DNA of 64,000 bases from CAJINA01 sp964636125 (GTDB taxonomy: Bacteria; Desulfobacterota; Desulfobacteria; Desulfobacterales; CAJINA01), in NCBI GenBank assembly GCA_964636125.1, contig CAZWPX010000002.1, positions 117,160 through 181,159 of the forward strand. The letters run 5' to 3'. Positions 36,598 to 45,643 of the stretch are shown here, in pieces. Under the pieces are notes generated by a model. That model was not told the origin of the DNA. It ran no database searches and saw only the letters and a list, made by a program, of their open reading frames with translations. A program made the translations under genes and the position numbers. Every line of letters begins with the position of its first letter. Position 1 is the first letter of the stretch.

Positions 36598-38151
36598 ATG
36601 AAAACTGTTCGAAATGAAGCCGGCTTCATATTAAACCGGCGATTAAACACCCCAGGGTTGTCGTTCCGGCGAAAGCCGGCAACCAGCGGGACTACTGGGT
36701 GCCGGATCAAATCCGGGATACCGGGCTACGCCCATTTCGCCGCTGGATTAATACTGTTCATGCTATTGTTGGCTTCCACAGCCCATGCCGGCGGGCCCAA
36801 ATATGTATTCTATTTCATAGGGGACGGGATGGGGTTTTCCCAGCGACAACTGGCCGAACTTTTTGTAAAGGCGAAAGAGGGCAACCCGGCCCGCAAACTG
36901 GTCATGAATTCATTGGCGGTGGCCGGTGTTATTACGACCCATTCGGCCAATTCGCTGATTACGGATTCAGCCGCCGCCGGCACCGCCCTGGCCGCCGGCA
37001 TCAAAACCAACAATGGCATGATCGGCAAGGACCCTGCAGGCAACAACGTAAAGACGCTCATTGAAGCGGCCGAAGCCAAAGGCCTTGCCACCGGGATTAT
37101 CACAACCACACGGCTAACCCATGCCACCCCGGCCGCATTTGCCGCTCACAACGTAAGCAGGAACAACGAGGCTGAGATCGCTGTGGACTTTTTAGCCAGC
37201 AACGTGGAATTTCTGGCCGGTGGCGGCATTCGCTATTTCGTCCCTCCCGGTTCGCGTGCCGGATTGAAAGACGCAAGGGGCAATGCCATTTCTTCTAAAA
37301 GAAAAGATAACAAAAACCTTGTCGCTGAATTTAAGACCAAAGGATACTTGACGTATATCGGTCTGAAGGGTGCCCGGGATTTCTCGGAAGCAGACTTTTC
37401 CAAGACAGAAAAAGTATTAGCTCTCTTTTCCAATTCACATTTACCTTACGAAATCGAAAGAAGGCACCAGTACAGACACTGCCCCTCCCTGTCTCGGATT
37501 ACGAAAGCCGGCATCGAAGTCCTGCAGCAGGACCCCGACGGTTTCTTCATGGTGATCGAAGGCGGGCGTATCGATCATGCCGCCCATGCAAACGACCCGG
37601 CCAGTGTCGTATACGATACCCTCGCTCTTGACGAAGCAGTCCGCGGGGCTCACGAGTTTTTCCTGGAACACAAAACCGAAACACTCATCGTCGTGGCTGC
37701 CGATCATGAAACTGGCGGATTGGGACTTGGAAGGGACGCACACGGGTATCGATTAGATTTACCCGCGCTTTTCGATTCTAAGGTATCTGTAGAAGATACC
37801 TTAAATGGATCGAATAAGTATAACGGTGACAGAACTGGATATCTTCGTTTTCTGGGCACCGAGTTCGGATTAACCCACCTCAATGATCATGAAAGCGCCC
37901 GACTCCAGAAGAGTATGTCAGCTGCGGATAAAAGGAAAATGGCAGGGTACTATCAGCATCTTAACCCAGTTGCATTAACAGCCGCCCAAATTCTTTCCGA
38001 AAGGGCCAATATCGGTTGGACCACCACCATTCATACAGGGACCGTGATTCCACTTACCGCTACCGGGTCCGGGGCCCAGAAATTATCAGGGTGGATAGAC
38101 AACACGCAGGTGGCCTTGATAATAGCTGACCTGATGGGTTTTGAATTGTAG
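36598..38151 (+). CDS. phoA: alkaline phosphatase with repeat-derived leader
   Basis: A 517-residue secreted alkaline phosphatase. Metal and catalytic sites: FYFIGDGMGFSQ (Asp), the nucleophile Ser in ITDSAAAGTALAAG, HATPAAFAAH, MVIEGGRIDHAAHANDP and VVAADHETGGLGLG, with the C-terminal His in TIHTGTVIPL. The hydrophobic signal HFAAGLILFMLLLASTAHA sits at residues ~42-62, unusually far from the start; residues 21-43 are encoded by a GTCATTCCGGCGAAGGCCGG-type repeat (36658-36727). Cleavage after AHA gives a normal mature protein. It releases phosphate from organic esters. The gene symbol is by function; a PhoX/PhoD type is excluded. Confidence 0.9.
   Translation: MKTVRNEAGFILNRRLNTPGLSFRRKPATSGTTGCRIKSGIPGYAHFAAGLILFMLLLASTAHAGGPKYVFYFIGDGMGFSQRQLAELFVKAKEGNPARKLVMNSLAVAGVITTHSANSLITDSAAAGTALAAGIKTNNGMIGKDPAGNNVKTLIEAAEAKGLATGIITTTRLTHATPAAFAAHNVSRNNEAEIAVDFLASNVEFLAGGGIRYFVPPGSRAGLKDARGNAISSKRKDNKNLVAEFKTKGYLTYIGLKGARDFSEADFSKTEKVLALFSNSHLPYEIERRHQYRHCPSLSRITKAGIEVLQQDPDGFFMVIEGGRIDHAAHANDPASVVYDTLALDEAVRGAHEFFLEHKTETLIVVAADHETGGLGLGRDAHGYRLDLPALFDSKVSVEDTLNGSNKYNGDRTGYLRFLGTEFGLTHLNDHESARLQKSMSAADKRKMAGYYQHLNPVALTAAQILSERANIGWTTTIHTGTVIPLTATGSGAQKLSGWIDNTQVALIIADLMGFEL
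36658..36727. repeat. GTCATTCCGGCGAAGGCCGG repeat inside the phosphatase gene
   Basis: GTCGTTCCGGCGAAAGCCGG at the left and CCGGATCAAATCCGGGATA at the right match, with changes, the two arms of the intergenic copy at 55852-55924. The reading frame passes through it without a stop. Confidence 0.75.
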
Positions 38152-38332
38152 CGCTGTTTTGAAAGTTGCGATTCAAATTCTAAGTGCATCGCTGCTTGGC
38201 AGTGCATGGGGAGTTGAATTTCGCAAACCATATCTGGTTGAGAAAGGTCAAGCGTAGACTTGATAAACATATTAAGGGTTTATAGTCTATTTGAGGCGTC
38301 AAGCACAAGAAAATCCTAATCCTTTAAGAGAA

Positions 38333-38407
38333 GGCACCTCACTGTAGTAGAGTGGTTAAAACAAGAATTAGCCGATTCTTAACAACCACCAACAGACAGG
38401 AGGTGCC
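38333..38407 (+). promoter_or_regulatory. hairpin that hides the transposase ribosome-binding site
   Basis: Three nested stems: GGCACCTC (38333-38340) with GAGGTGCC (38400-38407); GTGGTT with AACCAC; and AAGAAT with ATTCTT around TAGCCG. The 3' arm of the outer stem contains most of the Shine-Dalgarno AGGAGG of the transposase (start ATG 38410). Confidence 0.75.
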
Positions 38408-38409
38408 AG

Positions 38410-39426
38410 ATGGAATTGTACGCAGGAATCGATCTTCACTCAAGTAATATTTACCTCGGTATTTTGGATGGCGGGAACAAACGGATATTTGGCAAACGTT
38501 TACCCAACTGCATCGAAAAGATCACAATGGCATTGGAGCCCTTTAAAAAGGATATCGCCGACATCGCGGTAGAATCCACTTACAACTGGTACTGGCTTGT
38601 CGATGGGCTTATGGCAGAAGGGTATCCGGTTCGCCTCGCCAATCCGGCTGCGATGAAGCAATATGACGGTTTAAAGTACAAAGACGATAAAACGGATGCT
38701 TTCTGGCTGGCTCAAATGCTGGCTTTAAAAATCCTTCCGGAAGGTTACATCTATCCCAAAGAAGGGCGTCCGGTACGCGACCTGCTCAGAAGAAGGTTGC
38801 GTTATGTAAACCACCGGACATCCCATATCCTGAGTTTCCAGAGTCTTATAACCCGCAATCTCGGGATCAAAATGTCAGCCCGTCAAATCAAAAGGCTGAA
38901 GACTGAAGATATCCACCAGCTTTTCGATTCGCCGCATCTAATTCTGGCAGCGGACAGCAGCAGAGCTGCGATTGAGTTCTATAAATCCAGAATCAAGATA
39001 ATGGAAAAACAGGTGCTTCCTCAGGTGGCGTGCAAGCCTGAGTTTGAACTTCTTCGTACGGTACCAGGCATCGGGTTAATTCTATCGCAGACAATTATGC
39101 TGGAGGTCGGCGACATCAAGCGTTTCAAAAAAGTTGGCAAGTATGTCTCTTACTGCCGCTGTGTAAAAAGTGAAAACCTGTCCAACCAAAAAAAGAAAAG
39201 TGAAGGCAACCGTAAAAGCGGCAACAAGTATCTGGCCTGGGCCTACGTTGAGGCAGCTCACCATGCCATACGGTATTGCCCGATGGCGCACAAATTTTAC
39301 CAGCGCAAAAAGGCACAGAAAAATGGGGCGGTTGCCACTAAGGCCCTGGCCGGCAAACTCGCCCGGGCGTCATTTTATATTATGCGGGACCAAGTCCCTT
39401 ACAACGAGGAAAAGCTATTTCGATAA
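38410..39426 (+). CDS. IS110-family transposase (DEDD recombinase)
   Basis: A 338-residue transposase. The RuvC-like N terminus carries D8 (GIDLHS), E55 (VESTYNWYW), D93 and D96 (KYKDDKTDAFWLA), the DEDD set of the family. The C-terminal Tnp domain has LLRTVPGIGLILSQTIMLEVGDI and YVSYCRCVKSENLSNQKKKS, which holds the candidate catalytic serine, followed by GNKYLAWAYVEAAHHA. IS110 transposases recombine DNA under guidance of an RNA encoded in the element (bridge or seek RNA). AGGAGG lies 5 nt before the ATG but inside a hairpin. It appears intact. Confidence 0.95.
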   Translation: MELYAGIDLHSSNIYLGILDGGNKRIFGKRLPNCIEKITMALEPFKKDIADIAVESTYNWYWLVDGLMAEGYPVRLANPAAMKQYDGLKYKDDKTDAFWLAQMLALKILPEGYIYPKEGRPVRDLLRRRLRYVNHRTSHILSFQSLITRNLGIKMSARQIKRLKTEDIHQLFDSPHLILAADSSRAAIEFYKSRIKIMEKQVLPQVACKPEFELLRTVPGIGLILSQTIMLEVGDIKRFKKVGKYVSYCRCVKSENLSNQKKKSEGNRKSGNKYLAWAYVEAAHHAIRYCPMAHKFYQRKKAQKNGAVATKALAGKLARASFYIMRDQVPYNEEKLFR

Positions 39427-39433
39427 TTTTTCT

Positions 39434-39606
39434 GGGTACAGCAGTGAGCCAGCATGGGGGTTGGTAATAATCCATAAGATTTGATTGGAAACTGCTGTAC
39501 CCTTCAAATTGAAGAGGCTGTTTTCAATATGATTCGCCTATGCGGTGAGCCTGTGAGGGGTTGGCTAAAAACCATCAGATTTGCTCTACCCAGTTGGAGA
39601 CCGCAT
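39434..39606 (+). ncRNA. candidate IS110 guide RNA region: two homologous stem-loops
   Basis: Stem-loop 1: GGGTACAGCAGT (39434-39445) with ACTGCTGTACCC (39491-39502). Stem-loop 2: ATGCGGT (39540-39546) with ACCGCAT (39600-39606). Their loops share GAGCC, GGGGTTGG and CCAT-N-AGATTTG in the same order but differ between. Two related loops with conserved frame and variable inserts fit the target- and donor-binding loops of bridge RNA. Further hairpins follow at 39636-39700 (GGCTC/GAGCC, GTGCCC/GGGCAC). RNA expression is not shown. Confidence 0.5.
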
Positions 39607-39720
39607 GGAACTGATAGTTTTCTGGGGCTCTTTCGTTAGAGCCAGGGGCCGTGCCCTGTTTGTTCCGGGCACCATGCCTTGATCCCGATGGGTGACTGGT
39701 GCGGATTGCATTACATACCG

Positions 39721-40158
39721 CTATCCTAATTGTTAGAAATGATGGGCGCGAACAACTTTGAAAGCAGCTTTTAGGTAGAGTAATAAAACGTAAAGGAAAA
39801 AAGTTATCAAAATCCTTACACAGGGGTGTTTTTTCTCTTGACGAACCCTTAAATGGGTGGGTGCCCCCCCCTACTCAAACATAAATTAAACCCCTTGCCA
39901 TGGTTATCTCTGACGCAAAAAGAGGTGGCCGTATCGATGGAAAGGCCTACTATCTAAGGTTGGGTTCTATAGCGACATCTCTTGGGTCCGTCATCTTTTT
40001 TGTTCCTTTATAAAACTGCGGGGACCCCGCAGTGGGGTCCCCGGATAAACGTTAGGTTTAATAAAACCCACGCGGTCAGGTGTGAATAGCTTTCAAAGTG
40101 TACACGTTGACCGATAGGCAAAACAAAAGAGCGTATTCCGCAGTCTCTCCATAACGGG
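39721..40158. other. intergenic region with one strong hairpin
   Basis: A 440-bp low-GC stretch between the IS element and the convergent secreted-protein gene. It has no ORF that looks real. GGGGACCCC (40020-40028) and GGGGTCCCC (40034-40042) form a 9-bp stem that may terminate the minus-strand gene ending at 40159. Confidence 0.5.
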
Positions 40159-41640
40159 CTATGGAGCAGGCAGTTGGAACCAAGTGATACCACGCTGCAT
40201 GTAATTATTCTCAAGTATGCGATATTCAATACGACCAGTACGTCCAGCATGTTCGGCAGGAATGAATACCTTCAGTTTATCCATGACGACGATCCCATTC
40301 TTCTTGGTAATCTTGTAATGTCCATCCGTATCGGGGAAATACTTAAATTGATCAATAAAGCCGCCGTTATCACCCTGGATACGGATACGGATTTGGTCAG
40401 CACGCTCATCGTAAGGCGCAGTAAATTTTACTTTAATTTCGCCGTTCTTCTTTATGGCCATCTTACGAATTTTAGAAACAGGCACCTGAATTTGATTCTT
40501 CTCAGTATAAATGGTATTTGCTGGTTCACCATTTGGGAATTGAATCGGAATCTGAGCACCGGAGAGATCATAGGCAAAGATGTCATACTGTGGCGCAAGT
40601 TGAGAACTGTTGCCAAACGATATGTCATACATGTATAGGGTAGTGCCGAAAAAATCAAAGACATCCGGTGACGTAAGAACAATCTTCTGTTCAGTCGCAC
40701 CACCGACACTGTTGATCTCAACTCGACCAACTTGTGCAGCTTTCTCCTGATTAATTATATCGATACCAACACTCCATCCACCAACCGAGTTCATCATCCC
40801 AAAACGAGGATGCGATGGATCAAATGTACGCACATCGAACATATTGCTAACATAGAGATCATCCCAGTTGATGAGCACCAGTGGCGGGCCACAGTTTGCA
40901 GTCGGACCATCACATTGGTCGGGATCACACGCCGCGCCGATTCCATCACCGTCTATATCCTCTTGATCATCGTTATAGACATCAGGGCAATTATCAACAT
41001 CGTCATCGAATCCATCCCCATCAAAATCTTGAGAATAGGGGCCGGGAGGATCAATTGCAGAGATCCTTCCATCGATATAGATTAGAGAAACCCAATCGTA
41101 AAACGTATTGTCGTTGTATTCAAACGGTGGGGTAAACAATATATGTGCCGAATGAGAGATTGTAACAACATCATCGACCGCCCATAAAGTCGAGTTTTGA
41201 ACCGTGTTAAAAACAACTTGCACATATTCGTTTGCATCTCCGACAAGTACTCTTGCCCCGACGCTTGGGTCATTGTAGTGGACTTGATTGTACTCAACCG
41301 AAGGTCTTGGATAGCCATTGACCGGATCCCCGGATCCACCTACTGGATAAAGAGTTGATTCCATAAGTTCTGCTTCACCGGTGTCCTCATCAACACAGAT
41401 ATCATAAGATACCGCCATTTCGCCAGAAACCCCAGCTTGAGCAAACGGTGTCTGGCTGATCCATGCATTTCCCATGCTTGCAACTATTGTCACAATTCCA
41501 TCAGCGGGATTATTATTATAATCCGCTCTTACGTTTCCTGTAAAGGTGAAGCACCTGTACGCCGGGGTTTCCGCCATTGCTGGAACCACCAGACAAATAA
41601 CCATTGCGACCGTCAACATCACTTTTATAATACTTTTCAT
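40159..41640 (-). CDS. secreted protein with thrombospondin type 3 calcium repeats
   Basis: 493 residues with a clear signal peptide (MLTVAMVICLVVPAMAE). The first ~210 residues are beta-rich and of unknown family. Then DFDGDGFDDDVDNCPDVYND and DIDGDGIGAACDPDQC, two thrombospondin type 3 calcium-binding repeats, form a linker. The C-terminal ~240 residues are another beta-rich domain with no recognised family. No PEP-CTERM tail. AAGGAG precedes the ATG. The two LuxR-type regulators lie upstream on the same strand. Probably an exported, calcium-stabilised protein. Confidence 0.75.
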   Translation of the reverse strand: MKSIIKVMLTVAMVICLVVPAMAETPAYRCFTFTGNVRADYNNNPADGIVTIVASMGNAWISQTPFAQAGVSGEMAVSYDICVDEDTGEAELMESTLYPVGGSGDPVNGYPRPSVEYNQVHYNDPSVGARVLVGDANEYVQVVFNTVQNSTLWAVDDVVTISHSAHILFTPPFEYNDNTFYDWVSLIYIDGRISAIDPPGPYSQDFDGDGFDDDVDNCPDVYNDDQEDIDGDGIGAACDPDQCDGPTANCGPPLVLINWDDLYVSNMFDVRTFDPSHPRFGMMNSVGGWSVGIDIINQEKAAQVGRVEINSVGGATEQKIVLTSPDVFDFFGTTLYMYDISFGNSSQLAPQYDIFAYDLSGAQIPIQFPNGEPANTIYTEKNQIQVPVSKIRKMAIKKNGEIKVKFTAPYDERADQIRIRIQGDNGGFIDQFKYFPDTDGHYKITKKNGIVVMDKLKVFIPAEHAGRTGRIEYRILENNYMQRGITWFQLPAP

Positions 41641-42071
41641 GCCAATCTCCTTTCAGTGTGGGTTAATTGAAAATCAAAAAGTTCTTTCATCCCCAAAGTA
41701 TGAACAATTTCAGTCCTCCGTTTTGCTAAGGGTTCCCACAAAACCAACCTCACATTTAGGCCCTATTCGATTGTCGAGCGATATTCAGAGTGACAGGATT
41801 ATGTAACATTTAACAAAACCGCATCTCTCACAATGAGAAACAGGGTCTTGAAGCTGTTTATTTTTTACCGGTAGATAGCCAAAAATCATGTGGTACTCCT
41901 ATCAAAAAGAGTCAGATTACTGAGGGAATGCTGGATGCAATTCCAAAAGTGGAATAGTTGTTCGAAATGGAATATTGATAGTCTATCGCCACGGACACAC
42001 AATATTCAAGTATCCTTTCGGATACCTTTTCTCTTCACAGCTTGCCTAATATTTTAAAATGTGGGGGGGGA
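41641..42071. other. 430-bp upstream region, nothing definite
   Basis: AT-rich leader of the secreted-protein gene on the minus strand. I saw no ORF, tRNA or convincing riboswitch. Short inverted words such as TCTCACAATGAGA (41825-41837) may be a binding site. Confidence 0.35.
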
Positions 42072-43196
42072 TCAGATTTCCAGGAAAGATATCAGTTCTC
42101 TCTTTTTCATCGCCTCGTAAAGTGTACTGGTACGGCCGGTTGTATCCAATTTCTGAGCGGTATTTTTCAAATGCTTTTTGACCGTGATCTCTTGAATATC
42201 CATGGCCATGGCAATCTGTTTATTTGTGTAGCCCAGGGGCAGATAGGAAAGTGTTTCGACTTCCCTTTTTGTGAATCCCCGGGATTCAAGGATCGAAAAA
42301 TCCTCGGGCCGGTTGTGGGGTATCATCATCACCAGAAGGACCAGTTGCCTTAGCTCGGTGAAGACAGTGTGTGCTTTGCAATGCAGGTCCAATTCGGGCA
42401 GGCATATATTAAACACCCACGGCCCTGAATTAGGTTCCAGGTGGCCTTTGGGGGCAACTTGTCTGCGGATCCATTGATCAATCGGTTCGGGAATGAATTG
42501 CCGACCGGTCAAAGGAAAATGGCGCTTGATAAAAAGCTCGGTTTCCTTTGGGATGTCTACCGGCTCCAGGCAGTCATTAAGAGTGAGCGTCAATGCCTTC
42601 TGGGCGCTGCACAAATTGTCAACAGGCACCCGCTTGAAGTCAAATTCACTGTACAGCATCATGTTGTGCATAAAAGAAACCAGGATGGGGCTTAGATAGT
42701 CCAGGATCTGTTTTTCATGGGCTGAAAACTGGTGGGCTTCTTCGGACCGGTACAGGCAGATGGCTGAATCAAAATATAAGGTTTTGGCGCTGTGAAGAAT
42801 TAAAAAATTCGAGGCATCAGTATACTTTTTTACGGTTTCAAAAAAATAGACTTCCTCTTCTGTCCTGGAGTTGTCGTGTGGATCGAATATGAGTGTCTTG
42901 CCTACATCCTCATTTAGGCCGTCGATTCTTATTTTGTCGAGATGAAAAAACTCGGCGTATTTTTCGCTCCAGTCAAAATGCTTGGAGGGGCTGGTGATAA
43001 CATTGTAAGACTTGGAGCCCTGTCCAAAAACGTACAACCCCAGCCAATCGACGGGAAAGAGGTTTTTCAGGTGAAATTCAAGGGCACCTGGAAATTCATG
43101 ATAATCTCGGATATCACCCATATCCATATGCAGTGCAACAATAGAATCCGCAACGCTACATTTTACTTCAGACGATAGAAACTTGCTTTGCAGCAT
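42072..43196 (-). CDS. LuxR-type transcriptional regulator, paralogue 1
   Basis: About 374 residues. A ~300-residue N-terminal sensor-like region (FPVDWLGLYVFGQGSKSYNV ... FFETVKKYTDASNFLILHSAKTLYFDSAICLYRSEEAHQFSAHEKQI), GAF-like in pattern, then a C-terminal LuxR helix-turn-helix: FTKREVETLSYLPLGYTNKQ and ITVKKHLKNTAQKLDTTGRT. I chose ATG 43196, with AAGGGTGA upstream, over GTG 43205. Its neighbour at 43251 is a clear paralogue. The ligand is unknown. Confidence 0.88.
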   Translation of the reverse strand: MLQSKFLSSEVKCSVADSIVALHMDMGDIRDYHEFPGALEFHLKNLFPVDWLGLYVFGQGSKSYNVITSPSKHFDWSEKYAEFFHLDKIRIDGLNEDVGKTLIFDPHDNSRTEEEVYFFETVKKYTDASNFLILHSAKTLYFDSAICLYRSEEAHQFSAHEKQILDYLSPILVSFMHNMMLYSEFDFKRVPVDNLCSAQKALTLTLNDCLEPVDIPKETELFIKRHFPLTGRQFIPEPIDQWIRRQVAPKGHLEPNSGPWVFNICLPELDLHCKAHTVFTELRQLVLLVMMIPHNRPEDFSILESRGFTKREVETLSYLPLGYTNKQIAMAMDIQEITVKKHLKNTAQKLDTTGRTSTLYEAMKKRELISFLEI

Positions 43197-43250
43197 GCCG
43201 CTCACCCTTCATTTCAAACATAAGTCTACGTTTAAAGAAAAGTAGTCGAC

Positions 43251-44360
43251 TCAGGTTTCCAGTAATTTCATCAATTCTCTTTTCCTGAGTGCCCCATAGA
43301 GGATCGCTGTCCTCCCGCTTGTATCCAATTTTTGCGCAACATTTTTTAAATGTTTTTTGGCGGTAACTTCTTCAATATCCATCGCCATGGCGATTTGCTT
43401 ATTGGTATAGCCCAATGGGAGGTAAGACAACGCCTCTACCTCCCGCCGAGTGAACCCTCCCTGGTGCAATACGGAGAAATCCGTACGATCCCCGTGGGGC
43501 AGAAGCTGTACCAAAAGGGCCAGTTGCTGCCCTTCCGAGAAAACTGTGTATGCCTTGCAGTACAAATCCATATCCGGCAAATTCAGCTTAAGCAACCAGG
43601 GCCCGGTATCCGGTCTCAAAATCCCTGCAGGTGCAATGGTTTGATTAATCCATTGCCACATGGATTCCGGGATGGGGTTGCTTGGAGACATTGGAAAATA
43701 TCGCCTGAAAAAAAGAGCTGTCTCTGACGGGATATCAACCGGTATCAGCCGGTCATTCAAGGTGATGGAGAGAGCCTGCTGCGACTCGCGGATTTTATCT
43801 ACAGAAACGCGCTTGAGATCGAAATCAGCATAGAACATCATCGCACGTGTAACGGATACGAAAACAGGACCCAAATAGCCCATGAGCTGTTTCTCTTCGG
43901 CGGTAAACGGCATCTTGGTGTCAGCCCGGTAGAGGCCGATTCCGGAATCATAATCTATTGTCTTAGCCGTGTGGATTGTTAGAACATGGGATGTATCTGT
44001 ATGTTTTTTGATATACTCATATGCATATCGCATTAACTCGCTGCCTGGGTCCTTAATCGGGTTAAAAATAAACGTCTCCCCAATTTCCCCGGCAAGGGTA
44101 TCTTTTCTGATAGCATCAAAATCATAAATAGTGACATATTTCTCATTCCAGTCAAATGGCAGCGATGAATTGGTTACTATGTTGTATGGCTTTAAGCCTT
44201 GACCGAAGGAGAACATGGCCAGCCAGTCCACATGGAACATCTTTTTTACAATTGACTCAAGGAGCGGTGGGAATTGTTGGTAGTCCTGCAGATGCAGCAG
44301 CGATGCATGTAACTCGACAATCGCGTCAGCTGCTTTTGCCTTTATCTTCAAAGAGTCCAT
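43251..44360 (-). CDS. LuxR-type transcriptional regulator, paralogue 2
   Basis: 369 residues, colinear with the gene at 42072 throughout: FHVDWLAMFSFGQGLKPYNI, IKKHTDTSHVLTIHTAKTIDYDSGIGLYRA, and the HTH FTRREVEALSYLPLGYTNKQ with VTAKKHLKNVAQKLDTSGRT. By eye the pair agree at roughly half of positions, most in the HTH. The 55-bp spacing and shared strand suggest a local duplication in one transcription unit. The N-terminal region probably senses a small molecule (inference). Confidence 0.88.
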   Translation of the reverse strand: MDSLKIKAKAADAIVELHASLLHLQDYQQFPPLLESIVKKMFHVDWLAMFSFGQGLKPYNIVTNSSLPFDWNEKYVTIYDFDAIRKDTLAGEIGETFIFNPIKDPGSELMRYAYEYIKKHTDTSHVLTIHTAKTIDYDSGIGLYRADTKMPFTAEEKQLMGYLGPVFVSVTRAMMFYADFDLKRVSVDKIRESQQALSITLNDRLIPVDIPSETALFFRRYFPMSPSNPIPESMWQWINQTIAPAGILRPDTGPWLLKLNLPDMDLYCKAYTVFSEGQQLALLVQLLPHGDRTDFSVLHQGGFTRREVEALSYLPLGYTNKQIAMAMDIEEVTAKKHLKNVAQKLDTSGRTAILYGALRKRELMKLLET

Positions 44361-44758
44361 GGCTCCCTACTGAATACAACATGTTGGCAAGTCTACGTTT
44401 GACCCTTCTATAGTATACGCATAAATCTTCATGACCACTTATCTAAAACTGATCATTGAGCTATTTAGATTTTCAAAATTCAAATTATCAGATAAATTTG
44501 TTGGAAGCAGGTATAATGCTCGACCAAAATGAATCTCTTAAAGCGAAAATTAGACTTTTGAATCGACAGTTTATGAAATGGTACAGATGAAAAGCGAAGT
44601 GCAAATCGGATATATAAGGTGAGACCGATTCAGTTGAACATATTAGAAATTTCATTGACCGTCAAGGCCCCTTTAAGGCCCATTAAAGCACTATACGAAA
44701 TTGGGTACTTTTAGCGCAAAGCCAAAGGTTGGCTGGGCAAAAATCGCAACATTCTGCA
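44361..44758. other. AT-rich intergenic region
   Basis: A 400-bp low-GC gap upstream of the LuxR-type genes. It holds a tiny + strand ORF of 24 codons (ATG 44516) with GCAGG upstream, and an overlapping 11-codon one; neither can be supported as a gene. Confidence 0.3.
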
Positions 44759-45643
44759 TCACTCAATCCCGGCCACGATTTCCTTGATAACATCCACCAG
44801 GTTTGCAGGCGCATACCCCAGTTCAAACGCACGCTCGCTTGACAATGAGACATCCGGTGACCGCGGGGCCGGCATAGGCAGGTCCGGGATGCGCAGGGGC
44901 TTGAGCAGGTCGTGGTCCGCTTTGAGCACATCCGCCACCAGGCACCCCATGGAAAAACGAGACATCCGCTGGCGGCCGCCCAGGTGCATCAGGGCACCCG
45001 GATTTTCCAGGGCCATGAGCAAGCCAATTGCGGCGCTGTCGGTGTCGACCGGCGTCCGGAATTCATCGGTGAAGAGCTTCAGTTCTCGTTCTTCCCGCAG
45101 TGCTTTTACCATTTGGCCCATGAAACCAGAACCAGTTTCCGAGGCGTACCCAAGCATGAGCGGCATCCGGCAGATTGTGGCCATGGGGCAAATCACTTGC
45201 AGGGCCTGTTCGGCGGCAGATTTATGTAGGCCGTAGGTACACACCGGGGACACCGGGTCGTCTTCCGTATAGGGGGGTTCCTGGCCGCTAAACACCAGGT
45301 CCGTGGAAGTAAAAACCAGCGGGATGCCAGCACTAACACACTGCCCGGCAATATCCACTGTCGCTTGGAGATTCACTTTCTTACTCTCTTCAGGGTTAAG
45401 CTGGCAGTCGTTGGGCTGAGAGAGGGCGGCGGCATGGATGACGGCTGTGGGTGCTATAGTTTTGAAGCAATCGGCAAGCTGTGCTGAATCGGTGAGATCG
45501 GTTTTGATCGGTGACACGCCCTGAAAGTTGACTGTGCCTGTGTGGCAAACACCAAAGACTTCCCAGGTTGGCAGTGCCTGGCGGCAGATGGCTTGTCCGA
45601 GGAGGCCGCTGGCACCGGTTACCAATAGACGTTGCTTTGTCAC
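44759..45643 (-). CDS. dTDP-4-dehydrorhamnose reductase-like SDR protein
   Basis: A 294-residue extended SDR enzyme of the RmlD family. Rossmann motif LLVTGASGLLGQAICRQ at the N terminus, TAVIHAAALSQPNDC, VFTSTDLVFSG and the catalytic Y-x3-K as YGLHKSAAEQ, with RMPLMLGYASETGSGF in the substrate region. RmlD reduces dTDP-4-keto-rhamnose; other members are MAT2B-like. No rmlABC genes are near, so the substrate is open. GGAGG and a GTG start at 45643. Confidence 0.82.
   Translation of the reverse strand: MTKQRLLVTGASGLLGQAICRQALPTWEVFGVCHTGTVNFQGVSPIKTDLTDSAQLADCFKTIAPTAVIHAAALSQPNDCQLNPEESKKVNLQATVDIAGQCVSAGIPLVFTSTDLVFSGQEPPYTEDDPVSPVCTYGLHKSAAEQALQVICPMATICRMPLMLGYASETGSGFMGQMVKALREERELKLFTDEFRTPVDTDSAAIGLLMALENPGALMHLGGRQRMSRFSMGCLVADVLKADHDLLKPLRIPDLPMPAPRSPDVSLSSERAFELGYAPANLVDVIKEIVAGIE

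Larger units (their letters stand above)
38280..39720 (+). mobile_element. IS110-family insertion element (ends approximate)
   Basis: One transposase gene with a structured leader (38333-38407) and about 290 bp of structured non-coding DNA behind it. IS110 members lack terminal inverted repeats of the usual kind, so the ends given are estimates. The DNA is clearly lower in GC than its neighbours. Confidence 0.7.

Noticed and set aside
39895..39975. Possible cyclic di-GMP-I riboswitch (GACGCAAA and AGGCCTA words).
   Set aside because: The spacing of GCAAACC, the GNRA tetraloop and the closing TAGCCGGGTT are missing, and no + strand gene follows.
41690..41800. GGCCTAAA-AGGTTGG word in the minus-strand leader of the secreted-protein gene, like part of a riboswitch.
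   Set aside because: Only a few words match and no closing stem could be drawn.
44516..44620. Two tiny overlapping + strand ORFs of 24 and 11 codons.
   Set aside because: Length and composition do not separate them from chance in AT-rich DNA.
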